From: Gnetum montanum
Taxonomy: Eukaryota; Streptophyta; Gnetopsida; Gnetales; Gnetaceae
Reading direction: 5' to 3'
DNA: 64,000 nt
Assembly: GCA_015680685.1 (NCBI GenBank)
Contig: MNCI01014802.1
Coordinates: forward strand, 83,639 to 147,638
Shown: positions 21,086-32,511 of the stretch, piece by piece
How the letters are laid out: every line of letters begins with the position of its first letter
Position numbering within the stretch: position 1 is the stretch's first letter
Program-made: the position numbers and the translations under genes
The notes under the pieces: generated by a model
Databases searched by the model: none
Seen by the model: only the letters and a program-made list of their open reading frames with translations
What the model was told of the DNA's origin: nothing

Positions 21086-23872
21086 TCATGTAGTTCCTGG
21101 TGGCGGTGGCTCCTCCATTGGTGCTTTCCCTTTGTCTTGTGCTCCAGGCTTTGAGACTTGATGGCATTGAAGTATGGCCAAGAGATTCTCCTCTTTAGTC
21201 TGAGGGTCTTGTGCCATCCATGCTAATGTTCTGATGTTTGATGAAGTCAGCACTTCCCATGGACAGGCTAGTTGTGGAAACATTTGATTGGCCTTGACAT
21301 ACCAAGCTGCAAATACCCAATGTTCCTCTTCATAGGCTCTAGTCTTATCTTTGTATTCCTGGAAATCCACAAGCTATCGAGCCAAATCCACTGTGACACC
21401 TTGTTGGTCTTGGTAGCTTGTTTTCACCACCTCAAGTTCAGAATTTGTGACCTCCAATTTTTCCAACAACTTCTTGTGTTCTCCAAATTTTGCTTTGTAT
21501 TTAGCATAGGTGGTTGCTACCTACTGCTTGAGCTCTATCCTCAAGTTCCCTGCTATTAACATGGCAAGGTTGGCATATCGCAGGTTTACCAACTCCATGT
21601 ATTCTGTCAGATCCTGAATCTGCAGGTCCTAGTTCTTAACTTCCACTTGGTGGGCAAAAGCATATGTGTCCAATATGGCCTGCTAGTCAGTGTGTTGAGC
21701 ACTGATAACATTGATGTGGGCCTTGGTCATATGGATCTCCTTCTCAAGGATCTATTTGTACTTCCCCACCTGATCTTGGAAGTTCTCCTTTAGCTTTCCA
21801 TGTCGTTTAGCCTCATTTTGCCACGCGCTTATTTCAATAGCTATCTTTTGGCGAATTCCGTGTACCTCCTCCATTGAGAGGGTTCTATTCTCCTTGGCTA
21901 AAAGACTTATGTCTTGCTTGACTCAGATGAATTTTTCTCACAATTGATGAAAGTGTTCCTCGAGAACATTCTTTTTCTTTTCCATAGTAGTCAACCGAAG
22001 GTTGTTGGCAACAAGCTATTTATTTTCTTCCTATAAGGCATTGAGTGCCTTAATATGTGCACGAGTTTGATCCTGTGCTGCAAAGGTATCCCAAACAACC
22101 TTCTCTTTTTCATCATCCACCTTTTTATTCTCCGCTATTAGCTTGGTTAGTTGCTCAATTCTAAAATTATCTAGCTGGTCTATGGGAACAAATTGCAAAG
22201 GATCCCATTGTGCTTCTTGTAGGGCCATGAGCTGCGCTTGTAATTTCTACACTTCTGCTTCAGCATGCTCAACCCTCAACTTTGTTAAGACTAGCTTCCC
22301 CTTTGTGGAAATTAGGTCTAACTAAATTTCTGTAACATCCTGAGGAATGTTAAATAGGGATGTCATTACTTGCCCTGTTTGGAATAATCGATCAAGCACA
22401 TTCTCATGTTCCATAGGAGCCATTGAGGTTTTGGCCAAAGTTTGAGCATCCCTTGCTCCTGTGAGATCTACCAGTGGCACAACAGGTACATTGAATGATT
22501 CTTTAATATGATCCATGACCACTTCTACAGCTCCCATGGAATTCTGGTGTTGCATGACCACCAAAGTGGCCCCTTCACCAGTTTTTAACTGCACCTGGAA
22601 AGATGTCATGTTTCCTGAGATCTGTTGTGACCATCTACTTTCCCCTCCTCCTATGTGAATAGATATTTCACCCCTTGTACGATCCATAGAAAATGTGGGC
22701 TAAATGGCATCATTGATGACACGGAAGAGGTTTGCGTCATCACGACTTCCCCAACTAACCGTCTCAGTGATGACCTTGAGATGGCTCATCGCCAGTCTGT
22801 AGTCTTGCGGTGGCGAATGATCATGGCCTGTGTTGGGCCCTGCTTCCTATTGTTGGTTGGGTCCTATGCTTGGAGGTTGGATGGAACCTGCAAGTTGAAT
22901 TACAGTTGTTCCAACCATCTGTTCGTCTTCTTCTTTTGGTCCCAGCGTCTCGCCAGTGATTTTCCTTGGAGTTGACAACTTTAATAATTCAGCATATAAA
23001 GTAGTCTGGGCTTTTCAAAGGACATCATTGGTGTACCCCCTAATACCAGCACATCAGAAAAGCTTTCTGATAAGACAAGGGAAAGGCAATGCCATCTTCC
23101 CTATTTTTCATTCCTCGAACCTCCTTAGGATCTCCGTTAAATATAGATGGGGCAAGTTAGCGTTAACCTTTCCCATCAACACTACACATCCTCTCGTTGC
23201 ATACGTTGATATCCTTTTTAAGCCCTTCATGGAAAAGAGGTGATATGTTCCAATTTTAAAATAGATCCTCTCTTCTGTCGTCAACTCACCAAATGTTTTA
23301 TCTCTGCCATAAGCCCTTTCCAACCAATCCCATCGCACATCGAGATCTAAACAGGTGGATAACTGAGCAACTTTTGGCCCAATATTTGGAAGGTTTAACA
23401 CTTCTAAAATGGCCTATGTAGAGAAATCAATTGTCACACCACAAATGTTGATAGTGGTGCCTTGCTCCCTATTGTGTCAAAATTGGTACGTCTCCCCTAG
23501 GTACCAGGCACTGCTTTCAGAGAGCATATGCCATAAGGGAGATCCTTTGAGGTGATCCCTAATGGCCTTAGGAGCAAACTCTACAAAATATTCAAAGTTC
23601 AATTCCACAATCACTACAGCAAAAGTGGACTTCTCATGGATGGCCTGAACACAATCTTGAGGCAACGTGAGATGTTGTCCCTGTTCAGAAGCTGCACCTG
23701 CTCCTCCTTCTGCCTACCCGGACTGTACGGTAGCAGGGTCCTCTTGATGAATACTAAATGATTACTCCTCCTATTTTGTATGTTGTCTGGCAAGATCTTG
23801 TCTTTCACCTCTCTGAGATCGTTTACTTCCACCTTGAGTAGGACCTTCCTTTTGTCCACGTTTTGGGGCCAT
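21086..23872 (-). pseudogene. ORF-X: large env-position protein with C-terminal coiled coil (E4)
   Basis: The span from ATG (23872) to TGA (21086) is exactly 929 codons; all long open pieces lie in the same frame, broken only by about 20 stop codons, many plausibly former Trp, Gln or Arg codons. The N-terminus is basic (MAPKRGQKEG). Residues about 60-270 resemble in layout the plant transposon domain reported 3' of pol in Athila/Calypso-type elements: 'INICGVTIDFST', 'LTTEERIYFKI', 'RISTYATRGCVVLMG', 'FPCLIRKLF.CAGI'. From about residue 500 to 830 it is rich in Glu, Lys and Gln in heptad-like order, suggesting a coiled coil. The end is PMEEPPPPGTT, shared with E5. I see no obvious signal peptide or membrane segment. 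Its function is unknown. Confidence 0.8.
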
Positions 23873-23901
23873 CTGCAATCACACGAGGCCAAGTGTTAGT
23901 A
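23873..23901 (-). promoter_or_regulatory. Branch point and 3' splice site before ORF-X (E4)
   Basis: On the minus strand, TACTAAC (23901-23895) is followed by CTTGGCCTCGTGTGATTGCAG, ending at 23873 and directly abutting the ATG. TACTAAC is a perfect branch-point consensus. It suggests that ORF-X is translated from a spliced RNA, as reported for env-like genes of some plant retroelements. The donor was not identified. Confidence 0.6.
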
Positions 23902-24329
23902 AGGCTATTTTTTAAGTTAAGTTATACCTTACTGCTTTCCTTAATTAATTAATTTATTTAATCTTCGTGTGATCTTGCCTAAATGATTATAATAATGACT
24001 CCGTTTTACCTAGGTGGTTTCCAATTTTAATTTCTCGATATACCTAGGTATTAAATGATTTTTGGGCACAATTATTCTAAGTGTTATAGCTAATTACCCT
24101 AGATGATGTCCTTTGGGCAATGATAAACTCCAAAAAAGTTAGGCACTTTTTAGTAGGTGTCCCTCCCCCATGACTAAGTTAAACACTCTGGGTTCAAGCA
24201 GGTTCAGTTGGAATTAAAATCAGAGTACCAACGAGCAAGATAGAGGTTGAAAAGCAAAGATGTCACACTCGCAAGTTGTACAAAAAAATTTGAAAAACTC
24301 CCCCGCATGAATGATGAAAAATTAGGCTA

Positions 24330-24440
24330 AGTGTTGTAGGGGTCGCATATTTATAGGGATGCAGGGATGCGATATCACGTATGATACATCGCGTATGCAA
24401 TATCGTGTCGACTGCGATATCGCATACGTGATATCATGGC
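24330..24440 (-). promoter_or_regulatory. Internal U3-like promoter module upstream of ORF-X (E4)
   Basis: On the minus strand, GATATC-like boxes (pair at 24430-24435 and 24416-24421, exactly 14 bp apart; AATATC at 24399-24404 and GATATC at 24371-24376) precede a TATA box (CTATAAATATG, about 24344-24354). The layout copies that of the LTR U3, but this is not an LTR end: the body of the element continues on both sides. It lies about 470 bp upstream of the ORF-X ATG. Promoter function is inferred. Confidence 0.6.
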
Positions 24441-24449
24441 CTATCGATG

Positions 24450-25850
24450 TTTTAGGCCCGAAGAAAAAACTAAATTTTTAGGGTGTTTTGGAAAATAAAA
24501 TATGAAAGCAAGGACATGTGGCACATGTTAAAGGTTGCTACGGTAATTCCATTAATTCGAAAGGCACAAATAATTATGATGGTGAGGATTTTATTAATAA
24601 AACCTCGAATGGGAGAAAAAGGCTATGTAATGGTACATAGGAATGTTGAAATTCAGAGGGATAATACTAGGGAAAGAAAGTTTTTTGAAAATTATGCGGA
24701 GGGTAAGAAATGGTGTGTGTAAGCTATGTCATAAGTGAAAATTACAAAAAATTACACAAGTGGATCCTCCCCAAAGTAGGTTTCAACCTATAATTCCCTT
24801 GTGTAACCACACTTAAAGTGTCCGTGGGCACTAGATGGATTAAATGTAATCTGCATTGATTCCACAAAACACACACATGTAAGTATCACCAGAATGAGGT
24901 GAGAATTCTATGTTACACATGACATGAGCTATAATTACACAAATAGTGAGATGAGACGAAGTATAGAAGGGATCGTAGAGATTGGGACATGAGGTAACTG
25001 ACCCAGGGCACAGTGAATCCTGCATGTAAAGCATGATTAATGTGTCATTAACTCATCATTCCAAGATCAGGATGAAGTCCATTCCTCTAATCAGTGATAT
25101 CGCATTATTTCATCCCATGATGAGCGACTATGAGAGTATCATAACAGCAAGTTGTACGATCACTTGGCATTTTATTCAATGGAGGAGTGATTTTTGTTTT
25201 GTGGCACTTCCTTTTGTTTTTCTTTTTCTTTTCTCTCTCTTTTTTTCAATTGCTGAATCCATAGAAGCCGCCAACCTTTAGGCATGGATGCATGTCTTTC
25301 CAGTGGGACCCCCTAGAATAGCATTGGATTTTTGAATGCCCTTTTTTATTACTCTTACTCCCATTTTTCGTTAGATCTACAAGGATCTTAGTACAACCAT
25401 GTCGCACAATAACTCTCACAGATGTCACCAAAGAGAATCCATAAGTCCCCTTGATGTCACACCCTAATCATTCCCTCTTGGTCCATCCTTCTTCATTCTA
25501 GGTACAATGAACACAAAAATTAATTTTAAGTTTTAAAAATGTCAAGAATATCACTATACCCTTGAACAGAACCTCTTATTTGTAGAATGGATGAGTGGGT
25601 GTAATGGGCTCATTGTCCAAATAATTGATCACTCGAGACTCAATAACATAGAACACATCTCAACCAATGATCCACATGAGTGTTTTATTTGTAGATGAGA
25701 TTACTTACAAAAGCATAAAAAGACAAAAATACTTAAAAAGACAAAAATACCAAAGAGACAAAAGGATAAAACAAGAAGTTGAAAAATGAAAAGCTAGAAA
25801 AAAAATTGAAAAATTAAAGAAAATGAAAAATATTTTTTAATCCTGCTTAA
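24450..25850 (-). other. E4 post-gag non-coding region
   Basis: It aligns in part with E5 57640-58560 and 55500-55780. An A-rich stretch (25700-25850; T-rich in the sense strand) follows a PPT-like GTTATGGGGGATATCCCCC near 25860. No gene. Confidence 0.6.
24752..24806 (-). promoter_or_regulatory. Conserved 3' hairpin module (E4 copy)
   Basis: In the sense strand, TTACACAAG (24806-24798) pairs perfectly over nine bases with CTTGTGTAA (24760-24752). The inner hairpin is AGGT-TGAA-ACCT (24789-24778), followed by ACTTTGGGGAGGATCCA. The inner fourth pair is U-A, where other copies have C-G. Confidence 0.72.
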
Positions 25851-25854
25851 TATT

Positions 25855-27767
25855 AGAATGGGGGATATCCCCCATAACGAATCTATTGAGGATGGCAAGG
25901 ATTAATAAATGGAAGATGAGGATCCTTGCATGTTGGAAATATTCTGGCTTGGTCATATTTACCCCATCGGGTTTCACACACTTGATTATAATAAGCATAG
26001 TAGGGAAATTTATATGATGTAGTTCCTAGATAACGAGTTGACCCACTATGATATTTGGGACTGTTAGATGGTATGCAAGGATTGGGTTGTCACCCTCCAT
26101 GCCTATGTTCATTGGGCCGTATTGTTGTTGGAGCGTGAGTTGGTGGCCCTAATGGAGTTACATGAGGCGTTGGGTTTGAAGATAAGGGTGCACCACAGTG
26201 TGGGACTTGTATTGAGTTGGAGGATGTAGTGACCTCAGAATTATGTTGTCCCTTCTTACGGTCATGTTTAAAGAAGGGACGCTTTGGATGTCAAGGAGGC
26301 CTCTCACTGTTGTTAGTAGTAGCAGCACAAGCAATGTTCATGGGTTGTTGCAATGGTGTAGATACCTTAGGAATAGTTGGTGGCAATGTAGAAGGAGGGA
26401 AAGGATGAGAATGTTGAAAATTAGGAGAAGTGTGTGGTACAAAAGGTGGTGGTTGTGTTGAGGACTTGGGCTGATAGTATTGAGAAGAATGGTAATGTGG
26501 TGAGATAGAGTATGTTCGCCTAGTTGGAGAAACAAGATGTTAAACAAGATAAGTGTTTGGGTTCGAATGATACAAAGGGTATCTCTAGTCTAAGGGTGGC
26601 TTCCCCCACAATTGAGATTGTTTCCACTGTGATTGAACATAGTATCTCTATACGAACTCTGGTTGTAACATATTTCCCCAATGCTCATATAAATGTAACA
26701 ATATTGGGCATTGACCCTTGGGGTGATCATACAAGCATATGTTGCATTCATATGTATGATTAGCAGTTGAGCACTTATTTCCTTCATTCCTTCATTCCGA
26801 CTATCTATTGTTTTGTCCTATTTCTTGGGTTGTCAAAACTCTATCTCCAATGATATCAATAAATTCTCCACACCTTTTATATGTCCATTCCAACATCTTA
26901 TTGATCTTTGCATCGATTTCTTCTAATGATTGTTGTACCAGAAAAGATGATTCTTTCTCCTTCTGATTGGTTGATTTCTTCTTTTTATGATCATGGACCT
27001 TTGTTAAGTTGAGAGTTTGGTCCTATTGATCTTTTTCAACACTCTCCCATCTAGCCAATTCTCCTTCTTCTTTTGCTACCCACTTAATAAGCTCTTGGAC
27101 TTGATGGGTTTGTAGTTCATATAGTTGACCTTGGGCATGCATTCCTAAGGTCTCTCTAGTTACATCACGAAGCCCATCAATAATATGGTACATTAGCCTT
27201 TCCTCGAAAAACCCATGGCCTGGATAGTTGTTTAACAATGCGTAATATCTTTCTAAGGCCATGTCCAAGGGTTCATGTTGTTCTTTTTTCCACTCTTGGA
27301 TTTGTTTCCTCAATTCTAACACTCTTGCGTAGGTTTTATATTTTTTGTTAAATACTTCTACCATTGTTGACCAATGTCGTATTGAATTTGGTTTTAACGA
27401 TCTATACCATACTTTTGCTTGGCCAATGAGTGTCATAGGAAAGAGCTTAAGTTTTTTCCAACCATTATGAATGTTATTCCACATGTAGGCATCATAGAAG
27501 GCTTGTAAATGTTGATGTGAATCTAAGTCATAGCCTCCTGAAAAATTGGAAAAGTTGTTTAAATCGAGCCTAGGTAGACGGCTCTCTTTACGATGCGTAC
27601 ATGAGATTCGAACAACCTCTTGTATTTGCGTTAAGCTTGTAGTGGCTAGTAGGGGTTCATTGTCATCAGGTAAGTTATTCTTTCATGCGTTGTGATGACA
27701 TTGTTTTCATTCATGTTTATAAGAAACCCCCACTTCAGGTTTTTTACTCCAATCTTCATTGTCATAT
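25855..27767 (-). pseudogene. gag: E4 gag pseudogene, main part
   Basis: It reads leftward from the solo LTR: 'DDNEPLLATTSL', 'RLPRLDLNNFSNF', then an open 153-residue capsid-like piece at 27484-27023 ('WKKLKLFPMTLIGQAKVW', 'RHWSTMVEVFNKKYKTY'). A Lys-rich hinge follows, then a zinc-knuckle-like CNICLYDHPKGQC at about 26755-26715 and a Pro/Ser/Tyr-rich tail with 'HPKRPFFKHDRKKGQ'. It matches E3 gag in order but is more diverged. Stops and a PPT-like tract close it. No protease follows. Confidence 0.78.
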
Positions 27768-27772
27768 AGTTC
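27768..27772. repeat. Solo-LTR target duplication, left copy (AGTTC)
   Basis: AGTTC here and ATTTC at 28569-28573 differ by one base. Confidence 0.65.
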
Positions 27773-28568
27773 TGATGAGTGGCAAGGTACCCCTACACTC
27801 AACCATACGAATACAAGCGTTACACGCACGATCTGGTCGAACTCTGTAGACTAAGTGCCTACATGCCTTATGGAACACTTAAGGTTAATCGTTCATTATC
27901 TTCCTAAACTTACTTGTCTTTGTCATGGTTGTATGATTAAGTAAGTCTGAGATATGTGATTTTTATGTCTTTTATCTTTTTATCGCCTATGCTAAGAGAG
28001 AGAAGGGTGAAGAGACTAAGTAACTAACTTTAACTAATGAAGTTCTAATGCCTAGCATCAATATCCATTCCCACTTTCTATTCACACCCTGAACCAATGT
28101 AACTTTCTGGGATTACCAAACGCTATTCGTTGTTGGGATTACCAAGCGTAACGCACGTGCTCAAAGCAGTCATACTAAATGCACTTAACTATGAGAGAAG
28201 GGTTGAGAGAGATTTAATTAACTAATAAAGCATTTAAACAATTGACAATAAACAACAATAATTAAAGTACTATTTAGCTTAGTCCATGCACTGCAAGGTT
28301 TATCCAAAATTTCATCTTTATTTCCCTACACAAACTTGTGCTCAGGTACAATATTTTCTCGAATAAAGATTCGTTCACTTTGGGACTCCTACTGCAAGCA
28401 CATGGAAATTATTCTATCTCTAGAGAGGTAAAACTGCCAGAGTTTTGCTAAGGTCTAGATCTAGATGGAGAAACAAGGGAGAGCTGCCTCTTATTTATAT
28501 ATTTGGTGGCACGTTGCGATATTGTGTACGCTATATCGCAATGGAAGACATGATATCGCGTCCCATTA
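27773..28568 (-). repeat. Solo LTR, family A (796 bp), in E4 gag
   Basis: On the plus strand it runs from TGATGAGTGGCAAGG to CGTCCCATTA (the last CA is mutated). It matches the E3 and E2 LTRs throughout, with U3 GATATC boxes and TATA at its right end. E4 gag is continuous across it, so recombination between two LTRs removed the element body. Confidence 0.87.
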
Positions 28569-28636
28569 ATTTCATTGGTTCTCCAATGAACTTCCTCACT
28601 AAGTGTGGCATTATCGTGATCTTGTAGGAGAGGCAT
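28569..28636 (-). pseudogene. gag: E4 gag N-terminus, cut off by the solo LTR
   Basis: The ATG at 28636 (MPLLQDHDNATLSEEV) opens 23 codons that end at the solo-LTR target duplication; the reading continues beyond the LTR at 27767. The start lies about 120 bases after the PBS, as in E3. Confidence 0.6.
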
Positions 28637-28758
28637 GGTTGTGGAGTTGTGTGTGAATTTATATGTGACTTTTAATAATTATTTCTTTCTAAAAGATATA
28701 TCGTTAAGTCCATTATAGTGAACTTGTATGATATAACTAATCTAGATAACTAGCACCA

Positions 28759-28776
28759 TCCTTGGCAATGGCACCA
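28759..28776 (-). promoter_or_regulatory. E4 primer-binding site (tRNA-Asp type)
   Basis: TGGTGCCATTGCCAAGGA on the minus strand differs from the tRNA-Asp complement at four positions, all transitions. Confidence 0.8.
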
Positions 28777-28777
28777 A

Positions 28778-29414
28778 TGATGAGTGGCGAGGTATCCCTA
28801 CACTCAACCATAAAAATACAAGCGTTACACACACAATCTGATTGAACTCCCAGATGAACTAGTTGTGGCATCTAGATAGTTAGCCTTAGGTCGCAGTTCA
28901 CTGTCTTCCCACCTAGACTAGTATTAGCTTTGTCACGTATGGTTTAGTCCAGAGTGAGGTGTATGATGTGGTTTCTAATCTAATGCTACTCCTAAAGGCA
29001 ATGGAAAGTAATATTCACTAATCTAGGAGAGAGAGGATGGGAGAATCTAAACTAGCCTAAGTGCGATGAGCATCCGTTCCTTGATTATCCATACACATCT
29101 TGGACTTCGTGCATGACTACTACTGGGATTACCAAGCGCAGATCCTAGGTACTCTACTGGGTTACCAAGTAGTCATACTTAAATGCTTGTAATCAAGTCG
29201 TACTCATTCCTCATTTTAACATGATTTTTAGGGTGAGAAGATATTAATTAGGAAAGTAGTAAATAATAATTAATTAAATGATTAAACTNTTTTGATCTAT
29301 CTACCTCTTATTTATAGATGAGGAGACAAGCCGCAATATCGCATATGCGATATCGCGGGTTGGGCTGCAATATCGCGTACGCAATATCACGGTCGCCCAA
29401 AACGTGACTCATTA
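28778..29414 (-). repeat. E4 5' LTR with a collapsed gap at 29289
   Basis: On the plus strand it runs from TGATGAGTGGCG to TGACTCATTA. Compared with the 3' LTR, about 195 bp are replaced by a single N at 29289, including the poly(A) hairpin. U3 has two pairs of 14-bp-spaced boxes (29335-29354 and 29369-29388). Confidence 0.9.
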
Positions 29415-29419
29415 GACAT
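29415..29419. repeat. E4 target-site duplication, right copy (GACAT)
   Basis: Perfect match to 20121-20125. Confidence 0.92.
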
Positions 29420-31466
29420 CTTATCCCTTATTTTTTTATGGATCATTTTTTCACCTTCATAGCCTTATATCATGTTTCATTGTTTATTTAATCTTTATAT
29501 GCTCTTTCTAGACTATCCCGTACTTATTAGAGAAGTGTATCCAGACCTTCAAAGGCCTAAAACTAGCAAGAACATGCTTCATTAAGGCCTAAAAATGGCA
29601 AGATGATGGCCTATGAGGACCTAAAACTGGTAGCCTACTAAGCCTAAAATCAATAAATATGTGGCCTTCCCTCCCTTGCCTTGTTCGTACATAATGACAT
29701 GTTTGCTTCATGGTAATGTTTACAATTTCTTCTTTAATGTTTATGCCTCATTTCATAACTTTACTGTACTATATCTTATTTACCACTTTTATTTTGTAAA
29801 TTTTTCTTTCATTTTTACCTTACTGTATAACCTATGTTTACTATTTGTGTTTGTGTAAAAAAATATAAAACACAAAAAACCAAATAAAATGTTTTGAACC
29901 ATAATCAAAATAGTAGCCATAGTCACACTGTGTGACAATAACAAAAAAAATAAATTTCCATACTTATGTTGTGCAACAAATAATAAAAGTAGATGTCCAA
30001 TAGTCATAGTTGCACTATGCACCAAATGAAAACAAACAATAATATATAGTCTCTAAAGCTATGATAGCTAAACAAAAACAACTGAAATAATAATGCAACA
30101 AAAATAATATAACATAACATTTCCATTAGTAGTAACACTAAGCTATGGGAGGAAGAGGGGAAATATTGTGAATCCATCATCTTATTCCCAAAAGCCTAAA
30201 GCTTGTAAATAGGCAAAACATCAAACTAGTAGAACATGTATTAGTATTAAAACCAATAAAACATAAAAATTTGACAACTTTGACAAGAAAAATCAAGATG
30301 CCAGTTAGTTAAAATTCATAAATATGACTACACTTGACATAAAGCTTAAATCCTTTACAAGCCAAGACAAACCATCCACATGTTAGAATTGGAAAATAAA
30401 CCAAGAAATTATCTCTATAGGTTGAGGTTTTACAAGGATTTTCACCTTTCCTAGTCTAATGCTATCACATGGGCAAGTTTTGGTAACTTGTGGGCCTCAC
30501 CAAACTTAGTCTAGAACTCTAAAAATCCTACACTTTGGGAGTATCCTACTGTCATGGATCCATCAAAGTTAAAGTCTGCCTTTATTCTCCATGTTTACAA
30601 ACTCCCACAAGACTTGAACCTGTCTATCTTACATCCTCTTGTGAATTTGAAAATTCAAGGTAATTTGAATCTTAACTATCAATGCTCGTAGCCAAGGTGA
30701 GTAGATCCCTCTGAGTTTCCAAATATGAATGGGAGTCCAAGAATGCTATCTACCATAGCTAGCTAGCAAGTGGTGTTCAATATTACTTAAACTACAAAGC
30801 CCCATTGTTGTGTTTCATTTTCTACATACTATAATGAATCAGCCATTCCATGTAAAACTTGTGCTTGCTCACAGTTGCCCAACCAATACAAAATCAACTT
30901 ATAGTCAAACTACAATTGTAATGCTTGTTCCAACCTCAGTATTTCCTATACCCTATGTAAATAAAACATTCAAAGTTGTTGCATGGGCTTGATTGAAGCA
31001 CTTTGCTATACCCAACCCACTTCCTTGTGAGGATAATTGTGATGTCAGTGTTAACTAGCATGTACTTTCTAACTATAGAAACAAATGAACTGCAAGAATT
31101 ACACTTTTCAATTGGAAAGATTACACATTTACCAGCTAGTTTGTTGTTGTTGATATGACAACGGCCCTTCCTATATATCAACAACTTTCCTCATTCAATG
31201 GAACATTAATTGGAGACAACAATAATACTTTGTTTATGCAAGGTAATTAGATATTGAATTAATTGATTAAAGAGCAAGATACAAGGCTTGGAAAGTAGCA
31301 GTCAATTGTGCCATTCATCAAGAAAACAACTCTAGGTATCAACGTTGTTGTTGGTGATGGTTTTCCAACTAAATTATTTTTTTAATTATAAGAAATGATC
31401 TGATAGCTTCCCTGGTAGTAACACACATGCAATTTCTAGTCACCTACTTATATTATTTTTTTCCTT
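29420..31466. other. AT-rich spacer with short local repeats
   Basis: No gene recognised. 29548-29655 repeats an AGGCCTAAAA unit about every 37 bp. 29890-30035 repeats a 'catagt(c/t)(a/g)cactatg'-like unit. The ORFs here are short and composition-driven. Confidence 0.6.
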
Positions 31467-31908
31467 TCTTAGAGATGTTAAGACAAAATCTATGGTTAAC
31501 TTGGATTCAACTTTACTTTTTTCTTGTTTAGTGTTATAATTTTCTTAAATATGAAACGAAGAGTTAATGATTGGTTATTTTCATTATTTTAACTCTGGAT
31601 CTTGCCATTTAAATCTATCTTGGGTTGGTTATGATTAGTGAGTTAAGAATGTGCAGTCTCTCATGTAAGGGTTGCTATGTGGAAATAACTAACTTGTGAT
31701 CTTTGTAAACATCTATGGGTAGCTTTGTAGTTTTGTAGATGTTATAAAAGTTTTGAAGATGTTATAAAATTTATGAAGTTGTTTTCTTATTTATCTCCCT
31801 TTTTTCTCTCTCACTCCATTCTTCAAGTTGTTTTTCCCCCTTGTTATGTTATTTTTGTGTTAATAATATTTTAAATAATGATTTTTCACAACGCATAGTT
31901 AGTTAACA
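31467..31908 (+). repeat. Copia relic 5' LTR (442 bp)
   Basis: It aligns with 32512-32985: AAAATCTAT, GGTTGGTTATG, AAGGGTTGCTATGTGGAAATAAC, CTTGTGATCTTTGTAAAC, and the end TAGTTAACA. The initial TG is mutated to TC. Confidence 0.85.
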
Positions 31909-31910
31909 AG

Positions 31911-31928
31911 TGGTATTGAAACGCAAGG
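31911..31928 (+). promoter_or_regulatory. Copia relic PBS
   Basis: TGGTATTGAAACGCAAGG resembles the TGGTATCAGAGC start complementary to initiator tRNA-Met, with three changes in the first twelve bases. Confidence 0.6.
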
Positions 31929-32099
31929 TTAAGTTATGCAATGTTTGTTATTGGTGAAGCAAAAAATCTATTACATGGTGCATTATTTGCATATTGTTTT
32001 TTTTTTTTTGTTTCAATGTAGGTTATTTCAATGGGAGCTATGTGTACAAGATGGTAAAAATATCTTATTTTTATTCTCATTGACGGATGAAACAGATGG

Positions 32100-32175
32100 A
32101 AAAGAAAAGAGACCAAGATGCTAGCACTATTGTGAGATTGGACACATAAAAAGGGATTGCTCTATTTTAAGACAT
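32100..32175 (+). pseudogene. Copia gag zinc-knuckle remnant
   Basis: HYCEIGHIKRDC at about 32124-32160 is the usual copia nucleocapsid knuckle (C.YC...GH.KRDC); a TAG interrupts just before it. Nothing else of gag can be followed with confidence. Confidence 0.65.
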
Positions 32176-32511
32176 GATGTTGTCTCTTGGATTTGTTGTT
32201 GTTGAAGAGACATCTTATTATTATGTTAGAGTGTGAATTGCATGTCTCTTTCATTTTGTTCAAGTTTTGTGTTATTATGTGTTATGATTTTTTGAGATAG
32301 TATTTGTTAATGTTGGTGTAATTCTATCTCATGTTGTTTTGTCTTAAGAAGCCCTATTCCATTAGGATGTTTTATGCAGAAATGCTCCTAGAATGGTTGT
32401 GTGCACACCTATGATTTTTTTTCATGTTTTGGAAAGCATGACATATTGATTGATGAAGTTGTTACAACTTGTTTTTCATCAACCTGAGTGATTTTTCTTC
32501 AACTGAAAGAT

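Larger units (their letters stand above)
20126..29414 (-). mobile_element. E4: LTR retrotransposon carrying gag and ORF-X, no pol
   Basis: On the minus strand: 5' LTR (28778-29414), PBS (28759-28776), gag (28636 down to about 25855, split by a solo LTR), a T-rich and non-coding stretch, the conserved hairpin, an internal TATA/GATATC module, a splice-acceptor-like site, ORF-X (23872-21086), PPT and 3' LTR (20126-20921). The target duplication GACAT is perfect. Protease, RT, RNase H and integrase are absent: gag passes to the post-pol region at a PPT-like tract near 25860. It is therefore non-autonomous and would have needed pol in trans. Confidence 0.9.

Noticed and set aside
21086-23872. ORF-X as a true envelope glycoprotein
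   Set aside because: No signal peptide or membrane segment is evident; only its position resembles env.
24150-24440. An LTR boundary inside E4, suggested by TATA, GATATC boxes and nearby G tracts
   Set aside because: No TG/CA ends, PBS or target duplication, and the element body runs through; E5 has the same arrangement. Kept as an internal promoter-like module instead.
29341-29348. GCATATGC as a phosphate-response (PHR1) site, GNATATNC
   Set aside because: The spacer between the boxes varies freely in other copies, so this match is probably chance.
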